Shown: piece after piece, positions 5,777 through 14,202 of the stretch
Layout of the letters: every line of letters starts with the position of its first letter
Position numbering within the stretch: position 1 is the stretch's first letter
DNA from: Neisseriaceae bacterium
GTDB lineage: Bacteria; Pseudomonadota; Gammaproteobacteria; Burkholderiales; Neisseriaceae
Length of the DNA stretch: 36,031 nucleotides
Assembly (NCBI GenBank): GCA_017458185.1
Contig: JAFTFY010000006.1
Coordinates: 1-36,031, forward strand
Direction of reading: 5' to 3'
Program-made: the position numbers and the translations under genes
The notes under the pieces: generated by a model
What the model saw: only the letters and a program-made list of their open reading frames with translations
Told to the model about the DNA's origin: nothing
Database searches by the model: none

Positions 5777-8700
5777 ATGTTTGAGCGAGATGAGATTGAT
5801 GAAATTAAGGCACAGATGAAATTGTTAAAGCATGAATTGCATGCTTTGCGGTCTCGTTTGTTGGTTTTGGAACAGCAAAATGTGCGTTTGTTTGAAGAAA
5901 ATCGCTCGCTTTCGCAATTAGCCCATTTCAGGCAGCCTGAAAACTTACAACCTGTTGATATTTCAAATATTTCACAAATACAACAAAATACAGAAAACAA
6001 TATTACTGCGTCAAACGAAACTGTTTTCAGGCAGCCTGAAAACTTACAATCTATTGATATTTCAAATATTTCACAAACACAACAAAATACAGAAAACAAT
6101 ATTACTGCGTCAAACGAAACGGTTTTCAGGCAGCCTGAAAATACGCAACCGATTGATATTGCAAATATTGCTCAAACACAACAAAATACAGAAAACAATA
6201 TTACTGCCCAAAACGAAACAGTTTTCAGGCAGCCTGAAAATACTCAACCTGTTGATATCTCAAATAGTTTAGAAAAACAACAAAATACAGAAAACAATAT
6301 TACTACTCAAAACGAAACAGTTTTCAGGCAGCCTGAAAATATACAACCTGTTGATATTCAAACACAAAATAATATAGAAAAAACAGAAATTCATCAGCCT
6401 GTGGGAATTTCGGCTATTCAAGCACACCTTGAACAAGCGGATAGTAAAACGGATTTCAGGCAACCTGAACAAAACAGTACTTCTACACAAAATATTCATA
6501 TTAAAAATAATCAAGAAAATGCTTTCAGGCAGCCTGAATATGCCACACGGCAAATGCCTTTTGAAGATAATCTTCATAAAAATCAATATAATAGAAAACC
6601 AACACCGCCGCAAAATGCCGACAGCAATGCTTTTATTGACTGGCTGACGGGCGGTAATGTTTTGCTAAAAACGGGCGTTTTGGTGCTGTTTTTGGGTTTG
6701 GCGTTTTTACTGCGTTATGTGGGCGGAGCGATGCCTATGCCATTGCGGTATTTGGCGGTGTTTGCGGCTGGCATTGCGGCGGCGGTGGGTGGCGAATATT
6801 TGCAAGCCAAACGCCGTGATTATGGCTTGATTTTGCAGGGCTTTGGTTTTGGGGTAATGTATCTCACCGCTTTGGCGGCGGTGAAGTTGCACAATATTCT
6901 GCCGCATAATATCGCCTTGATTGTAATGGTGATTTCGGTCGCCCTAATGGCGTGGCGAGCGGTTGTTAAAGACGCGAAAATTTTGGCACAAGTTGCCGTT
7001 ATCGGCGGTTTATTTGCTCCGATTTTAACTTCGGACGGCACAGGCTCGCACATTGCCTTGTTTGCGTATTTGGCGGTGTTAAACACAGGCGTGGCAACGA
7101 TTGCGTGGTTCAAAGCGTGGCGATCGCTAAACTTAATCGCTGCCATCGGCACATTTTGGATTGCCTTATTATGGAGCAATGAATACAGCCCAAATTTATT
7201 TGCCAGTTGCGAATTTTTCTTAATTTACCACTGGTTACTCTATACGCTCATCGCCTGCTTTTTTGCCTACCGCTCGTTGGAAGAAACGCCCATGCAAGGC
7301 GAATTGCGAGAAATTCCGAATAACGCAACATTAGAACGCATTTGGCAAACCATTGTGGCGTATGGCTCGCACATTAAAATATTAGACAGCACGCTGTTGT
7401 TTGGCACGGCGTTATCCACATTCGGCTTGCAATATGCCATGGTCAAACACTGGGACAATGCCGCCGCTTATTCTGCCTTGCTGTGGGCGGCGGTGTATGG
7501 CGGTTTGGCTTGGTATTATGCTCGCCAAAACAAAGATTTTGCCGTGATGAAACAAGCATTTGCACTGCTTTCTGGCTTATTTGTTACGCTTTCCATACCG
7601 TTGGCATTAGAGCAACAATGGACGGCAAGTGCGTGGGCGTTGGAAGCGGCTTTGGTGTATGCCTTTGGCTTATCCCAAAAACAACCGCATGTGCGTTTGG
7701 GAGCGTTAGGCGTATTTGCATTAGCGGCGTTCAAACAATTTCAGTCCTTGCAGTTGAATCCTGACGGCTACCCTACGATTTTGCAGGGTTCGCTTATCGG
7801 TGCGGTGATTGTGGTATTAAGCGGTGCGGCAATGTATTTTCTGTGGGACAAACAGCACCGCGAAAGCAGTGCCGAATGGGAAAAAAACACGCTGTCGGCG
7901 ATTGCCGTACTGACTTTAATCAACACGCTCACCCTGCCCTTATTAACATTAAGTCCGCTGTATTGCATACCCGTGTTATCCGCTATGGCAGTGGCGTTTG
8001 CCGCCTTACAATGGCAAAAACCGCAAATAGTGTTTAGCGTATTTAGTTTAATTTCTATTTTATTATCAATCACTTGTATTGCTAAAAACACAGACGCACA
8101 CATGATGATTACGCTGTCTGCAATCGCATGGCTTGCCGCCGCTTACCTATTACACCACGCTCACTGGCGGCGACAGACTTACGCCAACGCCGACACCCTA
8201 ATTGACGGCAACGCAACCATCGGCATTATGGCATTAGGTTTGGGGCTGATTTTTGCCATACGCCACTTGGCAGGAGCATTATTAGACACAAGCGAAATCA
8301 CTACGGCAAATGCGTGGAGCGTTTCTATCTTATTGATTTGGTTAGGTTTATGGCTATTTGCCACTTATCGAAAGTGGTTTATCGGCATATTCACCACAAT
8401 TTTATTAGCCCTGTGCTATGCGTTTTTTGTTTGGACATTCGCCATTGCCGCGTGGAAACACGACCACACACAAATGTGGGGCGGATTGATTTTACTTTTT
8501 GCCACAAGTTTAAGCATTGCAACGCTTTTCAGGCTGCCTGAAAAACAAAAAACCAACGGTTTGAATGTACTCGCCCATTGCGGCATATCTTTGGCGTATA
8601 TCTTCGTCTGGACAGTGTTTTTATACTCCGCCCACAGCCATTTTAACGCCTTACGCCCATTAGAAACCCTGATTGTGCCGTTAGCCGCGTGGTTATTCTT

Positions 8701-9304
8701 TACGCACAAATCAGAATATTTGAAAGAATACAAAGAGTTATACTGCAATCAAATCAGCGTTGTATTAGCCTTATACAGCATCTTATGGCTTATCGTGGCA
8801 AACTTCTCACGCCCGACAGCACACGCGTATATACCGCTTATGAACACCATAGAAATCGGCAGCATTGCCGTATTGTGGCAGTTGTGGCAGTGGTATCACA
8901 AAGGGCTGCCTGAAAAAACCGCCGACAGCGATCGCTTTTTATACATCGGCACAGCATTATCGGGCTTACTGGTATTAAGTTGTGCCGTTATGCGGTTTTG
9001 GCACTATTACAATGGCATTGACTGGAATGCCGCCGCCCTATTAGCGTCATTCGGCGTACAAGCCACGCTGTCAATCATCTGGGCAATCACCGCCATCGTA
9101 ATTATGGTGTGGGCAAATCGCCAACAAAGACGCACACTGTGGATTGCAGGTGCCAGCCTAATGGGCATTGTGGTGTGCAAACTATTCTTGGTTGAACTGG
9201 CGAACTCAAACGGCATAGAACGCATTATCTCCTTTATCATTGTGGGCTTGTTGCTATTATTCGTAGGCTGGTTCGCCCCCGTACCGCCGAAAGGTGATGA
9301 ATAG
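5777..9304 (+). CDS. DUF2339 family polytopic membrane protein
   Basis: The protein has 1175 residues from the ATG at 5777, preceded by AAGG; a start 13 codons upstream lacks such a site. Residues 1-50 are a charged heptad-like coil (MFERDEIDEIKAQMKLLKHE). Residues about 51-255 are a low-complexity linker with seven FRQPE motifs, four of them in 33-residue tandem units. From about residue 275 (WLTGGNVLLKTGVLVLFLGL) to the end the chain is an almost continuous series of hydrophobic segments, as in DUF2339 (PF10101) proteins, which have 20 or more membrane spans. The family's role is unknown. FRQPE, and FRLPE near 8530, are translations of the DNA uptake sequence, so the linker grew by spread of that sequence. 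The gene stands alone. Confidence 0.88.
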   Translation: MFERDEIDEIKAQMKLLKHELHALRSRLLVLEQQNVRLFEENRSLSQLAHFRQPENLQPVDISNISQIQQNTENNITASNETVFRQPENLQSIDISNISQTQQNTENNITASNETVFRQPENTQPIDIANIAQTQQNTENNITAQNETVFRQPENTQPVDISNSLEKQQNTENNITTQNETVFRQPENIQPVDIQTQNNIEKTEIHQPVGISAIQAHLEQADSKTDFRQPEQNSTSTQNIHIKNNQENAFRQPEYATRQMPFEDNLHKNQYNRKPTPPQNADSNAFIDWLTGGNVLLKTGVLVLFLGLAFLLRYVGGAMPMPLRYLAVFAAGIAAAVGGEYLQAKRRDYGLILQGFGFGVMYLTALAAVKLHNILPHNIALIVMVISVALMAWRAVVKDAKILAQVAVIGGLFAPILTSDGTGSHIALFAYLAVLNTGVATIAWFKAWRSLNLIAAIGTFWIALLWSNEYSPNLFASCEFFLIYHWLLYTLIACFFAYRSLEETPMQGELREIPNNATLERIWQTIVAYGSHIKILDSTLLFGTALSTFGLQYAMVKHWDNAAAYSALLWAAVYGGLAWYYARQNKDFAVMKQAFALLSGLFVTLSIPLALEQQWTASAWALEAALVYAFGLSQKQPHVRLGALGVFALAAFKQFQSLQLNPDGYPTILQGSLIGAVIVVLSGAAMYFLWDKQHRESSAEWEKNTLSAIAVLTLINTLTLPLLTLSPLYCIPVLSAMAVAFAALQWQKPQIVFSVFSLISILLSITCIAKNTDAHMMITLSAIAWLAAAYLLHHAHWRRQTYANADTLIDGNATIGIMALGLGLIFAIRHLAGALLDTSEITTANAWSVSILLIWLGLWLFATYRKWFIGIFTTILLALCYAFFVWTFAIAAWKHDHTQMWGGLILLFATSLSIATLFRLPEKQKTNGLNVLAHCGISLAYIFVWTVFLYSAHSHFNALRPLETLIVPLAAWLFFTHKSEYLKEYKELYCNQISVVLALYSILWLIVANFSRPTAHAYIPLMNTIEIGSIAVLWQLWQWYHKGLPEKTADSDRFLYIGTALSGLLVLSCAVMRFWHYYNGIDWNAAALLASFGVQATLSIIWAITAIVIMVWANRQQRRTLWIAGASLMGIVVCKLFLVELANSNGIERIISFIIVGLLLLFVGWFAPVPPKGDE
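5929..6537 (+). repeat. 99-bp in-frame tandem repeat built on the DNA uptake sequence
   Basis: TTTCAGGCAGCCTGAAA recurs at exactly 99-bp spacing at 5926, 6025, 6124, 6223 and 6322. Two further copies follow at 6454 (variant with CAACC) and 6523. Each unit encodes 33 residues containing FRQPEN, then QPxDI, then QQNTENNIT. Units differ at scattered positions, so the array is not recent in all parts. Confidence 0.92.
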
Positions 9305-9338
9305 TGAGCAGTTGTTTTGTTTTGCCGCAAGGCAAAAC
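9303..9338. repeat. Dispersed repeat with GCAA-loop hairpin
   Basis: GTGAGCAGTTGTT is followed by the perfect hairpin GTTTTGCC-GCAA-GGCAAAAC (9319-9338). The same lead sequence at about 34399 is followed by a different hairpin. Further copies of the short word TTGCTCACTG lie just downstream, at about 9371-9380. Confidence 0.6.
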
Positions 9339-9420
9339 GAAAAACCTAATTGCTCATTACTTATTACCCATTGCTCACTGTATAATACCGCCCTATTCTT
9401 TTAATCCACGAAAAAACACC

Positions 9421-10227
9421 ATGCAAACACTTGCTCCGCTCACCATTTTTTTACTGATTCTCGCAGGTTCATTTTCTGGCTTTGCCGCAGGTATGTTAGG
9501 CATTGGCGGCGGTGTGGTTGTGGTTTCGGCTTTGGTTTATTTATTTCACGGACAGTTTGGAGCGTCCGAATATTTGCAGCACACCGCAGTCGGCACGGCG
9601 TTTGCGGTAATGGTTGTAACGGGTTTAGTGAATGTTTTTGCACAAAAAAAATCGCAAAATGTTGATTGGGCGGTGTGCAAAAAGTTTGCACCGTTTTTAT
9701 TTATCGGCGTAGTAGTTGGGTCAATTTTTACATTAGGGCTGCCTGAAAAAGTTCTACGAATTATTTTTGTGCTGTTTTTATATTATGTTTCCGTCAAAAT
9801 GTTTTTATCCGACCCCAAACCGCACACCGTAAGCGATACAGGTCTGGCAAGCGTGGGCGGCGGCATTGGTTTGTTTTCCAGTTGGGTGGGCATTGGCGGC
9901 GGAGCGTTAATGGTGCCATTTTTCCGCTATTGCGGCTTGTCGGCTCATCACGCCATTGGCACATCAGGCGTTTTAACTTTTCCAGTAGCCGTGGCAGGTG
10001 CAGTAACAAACTTGTCGGCAGGATTGCATATTCAAAACACCATTCCGAATACCATAGGTTTTGTTTATGTGCCAGGTTTAATTGTGCTGTCCATTTGCAC
10101 CGCCCTATTCGTGCCATTAGGCTCATGGGCAAAAACCAAGTTATCACAAACCACACTCAAACGCTTATTCGGCGGTATGAATATTACCATTGCCATTTTA
10201 ATGACGATTAAATTATTTGCAATATAA
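9421..10227 (+). CDS. TauE/SafE family permease (sulfite exporter-like)
   Basis: 268 residues with about eight membrane spans. The two halves each carry the family's glycine-rich motif: GFAAGMLGIGGGVVVVSALV near residue 20-40 and SSWVGIGGGALMVPF near 155-170, an internal duplication typical of TauE/SafE proteins. These move small anions, often sulfur compounds or organic acids, across the inner membrane; the substrate cannot be read from sequence. The ATG at 9421 was preferred over an upstream start at 9304, which would translate repeat DNA; the ribosome binding site is weak. TATAAT at 9381-9386 is a possible -10 box. An uptake sequence part encodes GLPEK inside the gene, and a full palindrome follows the stop. 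Confidence 0.88.
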   Translation: MQTLAPLTIFLLILAGSFSGFAAGMLGIGGGVVVVSALVYLFHGQFGASEYLQHTAVGTAFAVMVVTGLVNVFAQKKSQNVDWAVCKKFAPFLFIGVVVGSIFTLGLPEKVLRIIFVLFLYYVSVKMFLSDPKPHTVSDTGLASVGGGIGLFSSWVGIGGGALMVPFFRYCGLSAHHAIGTSGVLTFPVAVAGAVTNLSAGLHIQNTIPNTIGFVYVPGLIVLSICTALFVPLGSWAKTKLSQTTLKRLFGGMNITIAILMTIKLFAI

Positions 10228-10246
10228 TTTTCAGGCAGCCTGAAAA
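10228..10246. terminator. Uptake-sequence palindrome after the TauE/SafE gene
   Basis: TTTTCAGGCAGCCTGAAAA directly follows the TAA stop. It is self-complementary around its central base, so it can act both as uptake signal and as a short terminator hairpin. Confidence 0.6.
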
Positions 10247-10259
10247 AAGGAAAATAGCG

Positions 10260-10655
10260 ATGTTTTATTATTTATTTGGTGAATTAACACCTTTGAGTAA
10301 AATTTACAGCGATTACGATATAACCGTTATTATTCAACACAATCAACCTTTAATTAAATTGTCTGACGATAATTATTTATCCATACGATTTATTGATATA
10401 AAATCAGATAGTTTAAGAATGAAAGCAGGAAATACTTATGAAGCCATTATTAACATCATCACATTATCACCCGAAACATTAGCATTTTATCAGAAAAAGG
10501 ATTTTATTTCGCTTTTTCCCCAAGAATATTTATATAAAATCGGCAGCATAAAAGAAGTATTAGCCACATTTCAAATAATTGACTATTTAATAGATAACAC
10601 AACAAATATCAATTATTATCATTATAACCGTTTATTAAAAGAATGGCATAAATAG
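10260..10655 (+). CDS. Hypothetical protein, first gene of an orphan pair
   Basis: 131 residues, starting MFYYLFGELTPLSKIYSDYD, with AAGGA upstream of the ATG. It is rich in Ile, Asn, Tyr and Lys and clearly more AT-rich than the flanking housekeeping genes. There is no signal peptide and no membrane segment. I recognise no motif. It is followed after 10 bp by the second gene of the pair, so the two are very probably cotranscribed. Both lie between uptake sequences at 10228 and 11470. The AT bias and lack of family suggest an accessory gene, possibly acquired. Confidence 0.75.
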   Translation: MFYYLFGELTPLSKIYSDYDITVIIQHNQPLIKLSDDNYLSIRFIDIKSDSLRMKAGNTYEAIINIITLSPETLAFYQKKDFISLFPQEYLYKIGSIKEVLATFQIIDYLIDNTTNINYYHYNRLLKEWHK

Positions 10656-10665
10656 GAGCAATGCA

Positions 10666-11469
10666 ATGAAAAATAATGGTTTATTGATTGAAGTGGATAG
10701 CATGAGACATTCGTTTGCTATATTAAAAGCGATTGTGCAAAAATATGAAAAGTGTAAAATTTTTTATTTAGGTGAAAACACTTTGTCCGTATTTAATACA
10801 GAATATGTTGTTGGTACGCTAGAATTATATATGGATAATATAGAATTTAAAATCAACGATAAAGATACAAGTGAAAAAGACAGACAAGAATTTAAGCAAA
10901 TAAAGGAAGAAATCAATCGAATATGTACAAATATCGGTATTATCAATAGCGAATATACTTTCTTTACACAAGAACGATTAGCAGTTGATGTAGTTGAAAT
11001 CAAACAATTAAACGACCAAGCCCTTGCAATATTGCGGTTTATTGCATTTGATACCTTTTTCGGTGATGAACTTTTTTTAATTGCACCAATCAATACACCA
11101 ATGGGCAAGGCAATGAAATATTATATTAAAGATTTTTATTATGCAGGACAAGAAGCCATTAATGATACCAATGAAAATTTTGGTAAAACTCGGATAAAAG
11201 ATATTATTCAAGCTATTAAATCATTATCTAATAATTTAGAATTTATGTATTTAACGCAATTATGGGGGACAGATAACCGCACAGCATTATTTTCCTGTGC
11301 CGATAAGGAAATGTTTAATTACATTAAAAATCTACCAGAAAATAATGAATTACTGTTTAATCGTAATGGTGATTACTACTATAAACCTGTGCTTGATTAT
11401 CGCGATGAAATTCTACTCAACGCCTGCCCTTGCGATGGCGTTTATATCGGTTCTTATACCAAACAATAA
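10666..11469 (+). CDS. Hypothetical protein, second gene of an orphan pair
   Basis: 267 residues with a good AGGAG site 7 nt before the ATG. It appears cytosolic: alternating short strands and helices, no signal peptide, no membrane span. The middle contains a charged helix (about residues 62-86, KINDKDTSEKDRQEFKQIKE). The end has a cysteine pair in ACPCDGVYIGSY. No family is recognised. The 10-bp gap and shared AT bias tie it to the preceding gene. An uptake-sequence palindrome follows directly and is the likely terminator. Function is unknown; a paired immunity or effector-like role would be pure guesswork. Confidence 0.78.
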   Translation: MKNNGLLIEVDSMRHSFAILKAIVQKYEKCKIFYLGENTLSVFNTEYVVGTLELYMDNIEFKINDKDTSEKDRQEFKQIKEEINRICTNIGIINSEYTFFTQERLAVDVVEIKQLNDQALAILRFIAFDTFFGDELFLIAPINTPMGKAMKYYIKDFYYAGQEAINDTNENFGKTRIKDIIQAIKSLSNNLEFMYLTQLWGTDNRTALFSCADKEMFNYIKNLPENNELLFNRNGDYYYKPVLDYRDEILLNACPCDGVYIGSYTKQ

Positions 11470-11520
11470 TTTTCAGGCTGCCTGAAAAAAACGCAAGTCC
11501 GTAGCCATGTGCGATATAAT
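11470..11520 (+). promoter_or_regulatory. Terminator palindrome and -10 box ahead of uppS
   Basis: TTTTCAGGCTGCCTGAAAA (11470-11488) ends the orphan pair. A consensus TATAAT lies at 11515-11520, 33 nt before the uppS start; no convincing -35 box is seen at the right distance. Confidence 0.45.
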
Positions 11521-11552
11521 CCTATTTTTTATCACCACAACACGGTTAAATT

Positions 11553-12302
11553 ATGAAAATCACCACCACCAATGCCATTCCCGAACGCACCAACATTCCA
11601 CGCCACATTGCCATTATTATGGACGGCAGTGGGCGATGGGCGAAAAAACGCTTTATGCCCCGCATTATGGGACATAAAAAAGGGGTCAATCAATTAGAAG
11701 AAGCCGTTCGCCGCTGTTCTGAATTAGGCGTGGAATATTTAACCGTATTTGCTTTTTCCACAGAAAACTGGCGGCGTCCTGTGGAAGAAGTGTCGTTTTT
11801 AATGGGGCTGTTTTCCGAAGCCTTAAAGAAAAAGGTGCGGCTGTTGCACAAAAACAATATTCGCCTTAAAGTCATCGGCAGACGCGATAAATTTCCGCCA
11901 CAAATTCGTGATGCGATTGACGAATCCGAAACCCTAACCGCCAATAACACTGGTTTAACGCTTGTTGTGGCTGCTGATTATGGCGGCAGACAGGATATTC
12001 TTAATGCAGTTAATGCCTTGATAAAACAAGGAAAAACCGAAATCACCGAAGAAGATATGTTTGCCCACTTATCATTAGGTTTTGCTCCCGAGCCCGATTT
12101 TGTCATTCGCACAGGCGGCGAAGCGAGAATCAGCAATTTTATGCTGTGGCAAATGGCGTATGCGGAACTCTATTTCACCGACACGCTGTGGCCAGATTTT
12201 GACGCGGCAGAATTAGACAAAGCGATTGCGTCTTTCCAAAAACGCGAACGGCGTTTTGGCAGAACCACAGAACAGTTGCCCGAAAATGAACAAAGGTCGT
12301 AA
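11553..12302 (+). CDS. uppS: Undecaprenyl diphosphate synthase (isoprenyl transferase)
   Basis: 249 residues, the usual family length. The protein condenses isopentenyl diphosphate onto farnesyl diphosphate to give the C55 carrier used for peptidoglycan and other wall polymers, in the cytosol at the membrane. Diagnostic motifs are present: HIAIIMDGSGRWAKKR near residue 18, AFSTENWRRP near 68, and RTGGEARISNFMLWQMAYAE near 188-207. The first motif normally reads MDGNGRWA; here Asn is Ser. Unlike many genomes, no cdsA or bamA follows; the next gene is rtcB, and dxr, from the same isoprenoid supply route, lies three genes downstream. An uptake-sequence palindrome (12311-12327) closes the gene. 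Confidence 0.96.
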   Translation: MKITTTNAIPERTNIPRHIAIIMDGSGRWAKKRFMPRIMGHKKGVNQLEEAVRRCSELGVEYLTVFAFSTENWRRPVEEVSFLMGLFSEALKKKVRLLHKNNIRLKVIGRRDKFPPQIRDAIDESETLTANNTGLTLVVAADYGGRQDILNAVNALIKQGKTEITEEDMFAHLSLGFAPEPDFVIRTGGEARISNFMLWQMAYAELYFTDTLWPDFDAAELDKAIASFQKRERRFGRTTEQLPENEQRS

Positions 12303-12310
12303 AAATAGGC

Positions 12311-12327
12311 TTTCAGGCAGCCTGAAA
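12311..12327. terminator. Uptake-sequence palindrome between uppS and rtcB
   Basis: TTTCAGGCAGCCTGAAA, self-complementary, 9 bp after the uppS stop and 27 bp before the TTG start of rtcB. It may separate the two transcripts. Confidence 0.5.
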
Positions 12328-12353
12328 CCTAAATATAGACAAAGGGAAACCCA

Positions 12354-13466
12354 TTGAATACTATTCAAATTATTAACGAAAATATCCACTTAATTCGTAA
12401 TCAAGATTTATGGATTGAAGAAACGGCAGTGGACCAATTGCGTTATACGGCAAAATTAACAGGAATGCTAAAAGTTTGCGGTATGCCTGATTTGCACCCT
12501 GGTCGAACTTATCCAATTGGTGCGGCGTTTTTTACGGCAGATAAAATTTATCCTGCATTGGTAGGTGGTGATATTGGTTGTGGTATGTCTTTATGGCAAA
12601 CTGAATTAGTTCGCCGTCAAAATTTAGATAAATTGGAAAAAAAGATTGGTAATATTGATAAAGAATTGTCAAGCGAACAAGCAGAACAATTATTAGGTTA
12701 CTTTCCTAAAACAAAAGCCAATGGTACAATTGGAGCAGGCAATCACTTTGCTGAAATTGTGCAAGTTGAACATATTTTTCAAGATGAACTTGCAGAACAA
12801 TTACAAATTGATGAAAATAAATTACAACTGATTGTTCATTCTGGTTCTCGTGGTTTAGGTGGAGAAATTTTGCATGCGTATTTAAGTCGATTTAATTATG
12901 AACCGCTCAATGCAAATAGCGAAGACGCAAATGATTACTTTCAACAACACAATTTAGCATTAGACTATGCCATTGAAAATAGATGGTTAATTGCTCAACG
13001 CATTTTTCATAATCTGAAAACGACTGGTAAGCAATTAGTTGATATTTTTCATAATTTTGTTGAAAAAACCACCATTAACGGACAGACAGGTTATTTACAT
13101 CGCAAAGGTGCCGCCGCAAGTGATAGACAATTTGCTATTATCCCAGGTTCAAGGGGTAGTTTTTCTTATTTGGTTGCAACAAAACCTAATGATTGGGCAC
13201 TTAATTCTATTGCACACGGTGCAGGTCGAAAATGGAAACGCTCAGATTGTCAAGGTCGCTTGGCAACAAAATTTTCTTCGGAACAACTAAAACGCACAAA
13301 ATATAAATCAAGAGTTATTTGTGAAGATAAAGATTTATTATATGAAGAAGCACCACAAGCATATAAAGATATTGAAAGTGTTATTGATGCTTTGACAGAC
13401 GCAAATATTATTCAACCGATTGTGCGTTTTATACCTGTTTTAACTTATAAAAAACGAGCCAGTTAG
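12354..13466 (+). CDS. rtcB: RtcB-type RNA ligase of the PrfH-linked short form
   Basis: 370 residues from a TTG start with AAAGGG upstream; no ATG fits better. The family joins RNA 3'-phosphate or cyclic phosphate ends to 5'-hydroxyl ends with GTP and Mn. Metal and guanylylation motifs are intact: GGDIGCGM (D73, C76), GAGNH (N130, H131), HSGSRG (H162), LHRKGA (H249) and HGAGR with the nucleotide-accepting H288. At 370 residues it resembles the form paired with prfH rather than the longer archaeal type. prfH follows after 12 bp. Published work on RtcB-PrfH pairs shows they rescue and religate ribosomes cut in the 16S decoding centre; I infer the same role here. Confidence 0.93.
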   Translation: MNTIQIINENIHLIRNQDLWIEETAVDQLRYTAKLTGMLKVCGMPDLHPGRTYPIGAAFFTADKIYPALVGGDIGCGMSLWQTELVRRQNLDKLEKKIGNIDKELSSEQAEQLLGYFPKTKANGTIGAGNHFAEIVQVEHIFQDELAEQLQIDENKLQLIVHSGSRGLGGEILHAYLSRFNYEPLNANSEDANDYFQQHNLALDYAIENRWLIAQRIFHNLKTTGKQLVDIFHNFVEKTTINGQTGYLHRKGAAASDRQFAIIPGSRGSFSYLVATKPNDWALNSIAHGAGRKWKRSDCQGRLATKFSSEQLKRTKYKSRVICEDKDLLYEEAPQAYKDIESVIDALTDANIIQPIVRFIPVLTYKKRAS

Positions 13467-13478
13467 GAATTTATTTTT

Positions 13479-14174
13479 ATGCAAATAATTCATATTTCTG
13501 CTGCCACAGGTCCAGTAGAATGTTGTTTAGCAGTGCTAAAAACATTAAAAAAATTATGTCATCAAGCAGATGAACAAAACTTAAAATATGATTTTCTCGC
13601 TTTACAAAATGCAATGGGAGAATTTGAAGGTGCAGAAGTTTTTTCTATATTGCAAGAAACTTGGAGTAATCCTATTAAAAAACAAAAGGATTTACCAAAA
13701 TCGATTACCGTCAATATTGAAGGCGAAAACGAAATATCTGAACAGCAATTTATCAATCGCTGGATAGGTACAATTCAATGGATTTGCCCCAGCCCATTTC
13801 GTCCTAACCATAAAAGAAAAAATTGGTTTATTGGCTTGCGTGTTATAGAAAATGCGGAACAAAATATTTTTTCTGATAAAGACATTCAAATAACAACTAT
13901 GCGTGCCAGCGGTGCAGGCGGGCAACATATTAACAAAACTAATTCCGCAGTTAGAATAACACATATTCCAACAGGTTTATCTGTGAGAGTAGAAAGCCAA
14001 CGCAGTCAGCACCAAAATCGTAAAATGGCTCTTTTGCTGTTAAATGCCAAATTACAGGAAAAAAATTTAGAACAAATGAGTGCAATAGATAAAACCAAAC
14101 ATCAACATCATCACGAAATCGAACGCGGTAATCCTGTGCGTTCGTTTAAAGGTATGGATTTTATTGAAATTTAA
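13479..14174 (+). CDS. prfH: Peptide chain release factor H homologue
   Basis: 231 residues, the length of PrfH, which is shorter than RF1 or RF2 because it lacks the N-terminal helical domain. The peptidyl-tRNA hydrolysis motif GGQ is intact at residues 147-149 in [19 protein letters not shown], followed by the usual [17 protein letters not shown] basic segment. The C-terminus [15 protein letters not shown] matches the family. It lies 12 bp after rtcB in the same direction. PrfH is reported to release stalled peptides from ribosomes with cleaved 16S RNA so that RtcB can reseal them. The stop codon directly abuts a slightly degenerate uptake sequence before dxr. Confidence 0.95.
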   Translation: MQIIHISAATGPVECCLAVLKTLKKLCHQADEQNLKYDFLALQNAMGEFEGAEVFSILQETWSNPIKKQKDLPKSITVNIEGENEISEQQFINRWIGTIQWICPSPFRPNHKRKNWFIGLRVIENAEQNIFSDKDIQITTMRASGAGGQHINKTNSAVRITHIPTGLSVRVESQRSQHQNRKMALLLLNAKLQEKNLEQMSAIDKTKHQHHHEIERGNPVRSFKGMDFIEI

Positions 14175-14202
14175 TTTTAGGCAGCCTGAAAAACTTAAAA
14201 AT

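Noticed and set aside
5955..6647. Alternative frames inside the DUF2339 linker
   Set aside because: They are shadows of the 99-bp repeat; the long frame has continuous coding sense and ends in the known membrane domain.
9304..9420. Longer N-terminus for the TauE/SafE protein
   Set aside because: It would translate the dispersed GCAA hairpin repeat and puts 39 odd residues before the first membrane span.
14164..14202. Upstream start of dxr overlapping prfH
   Set aside because: Thirteen codons would come from an uptake sequence (NFRQPEK), and the family N-terminus begins at the later ATG.
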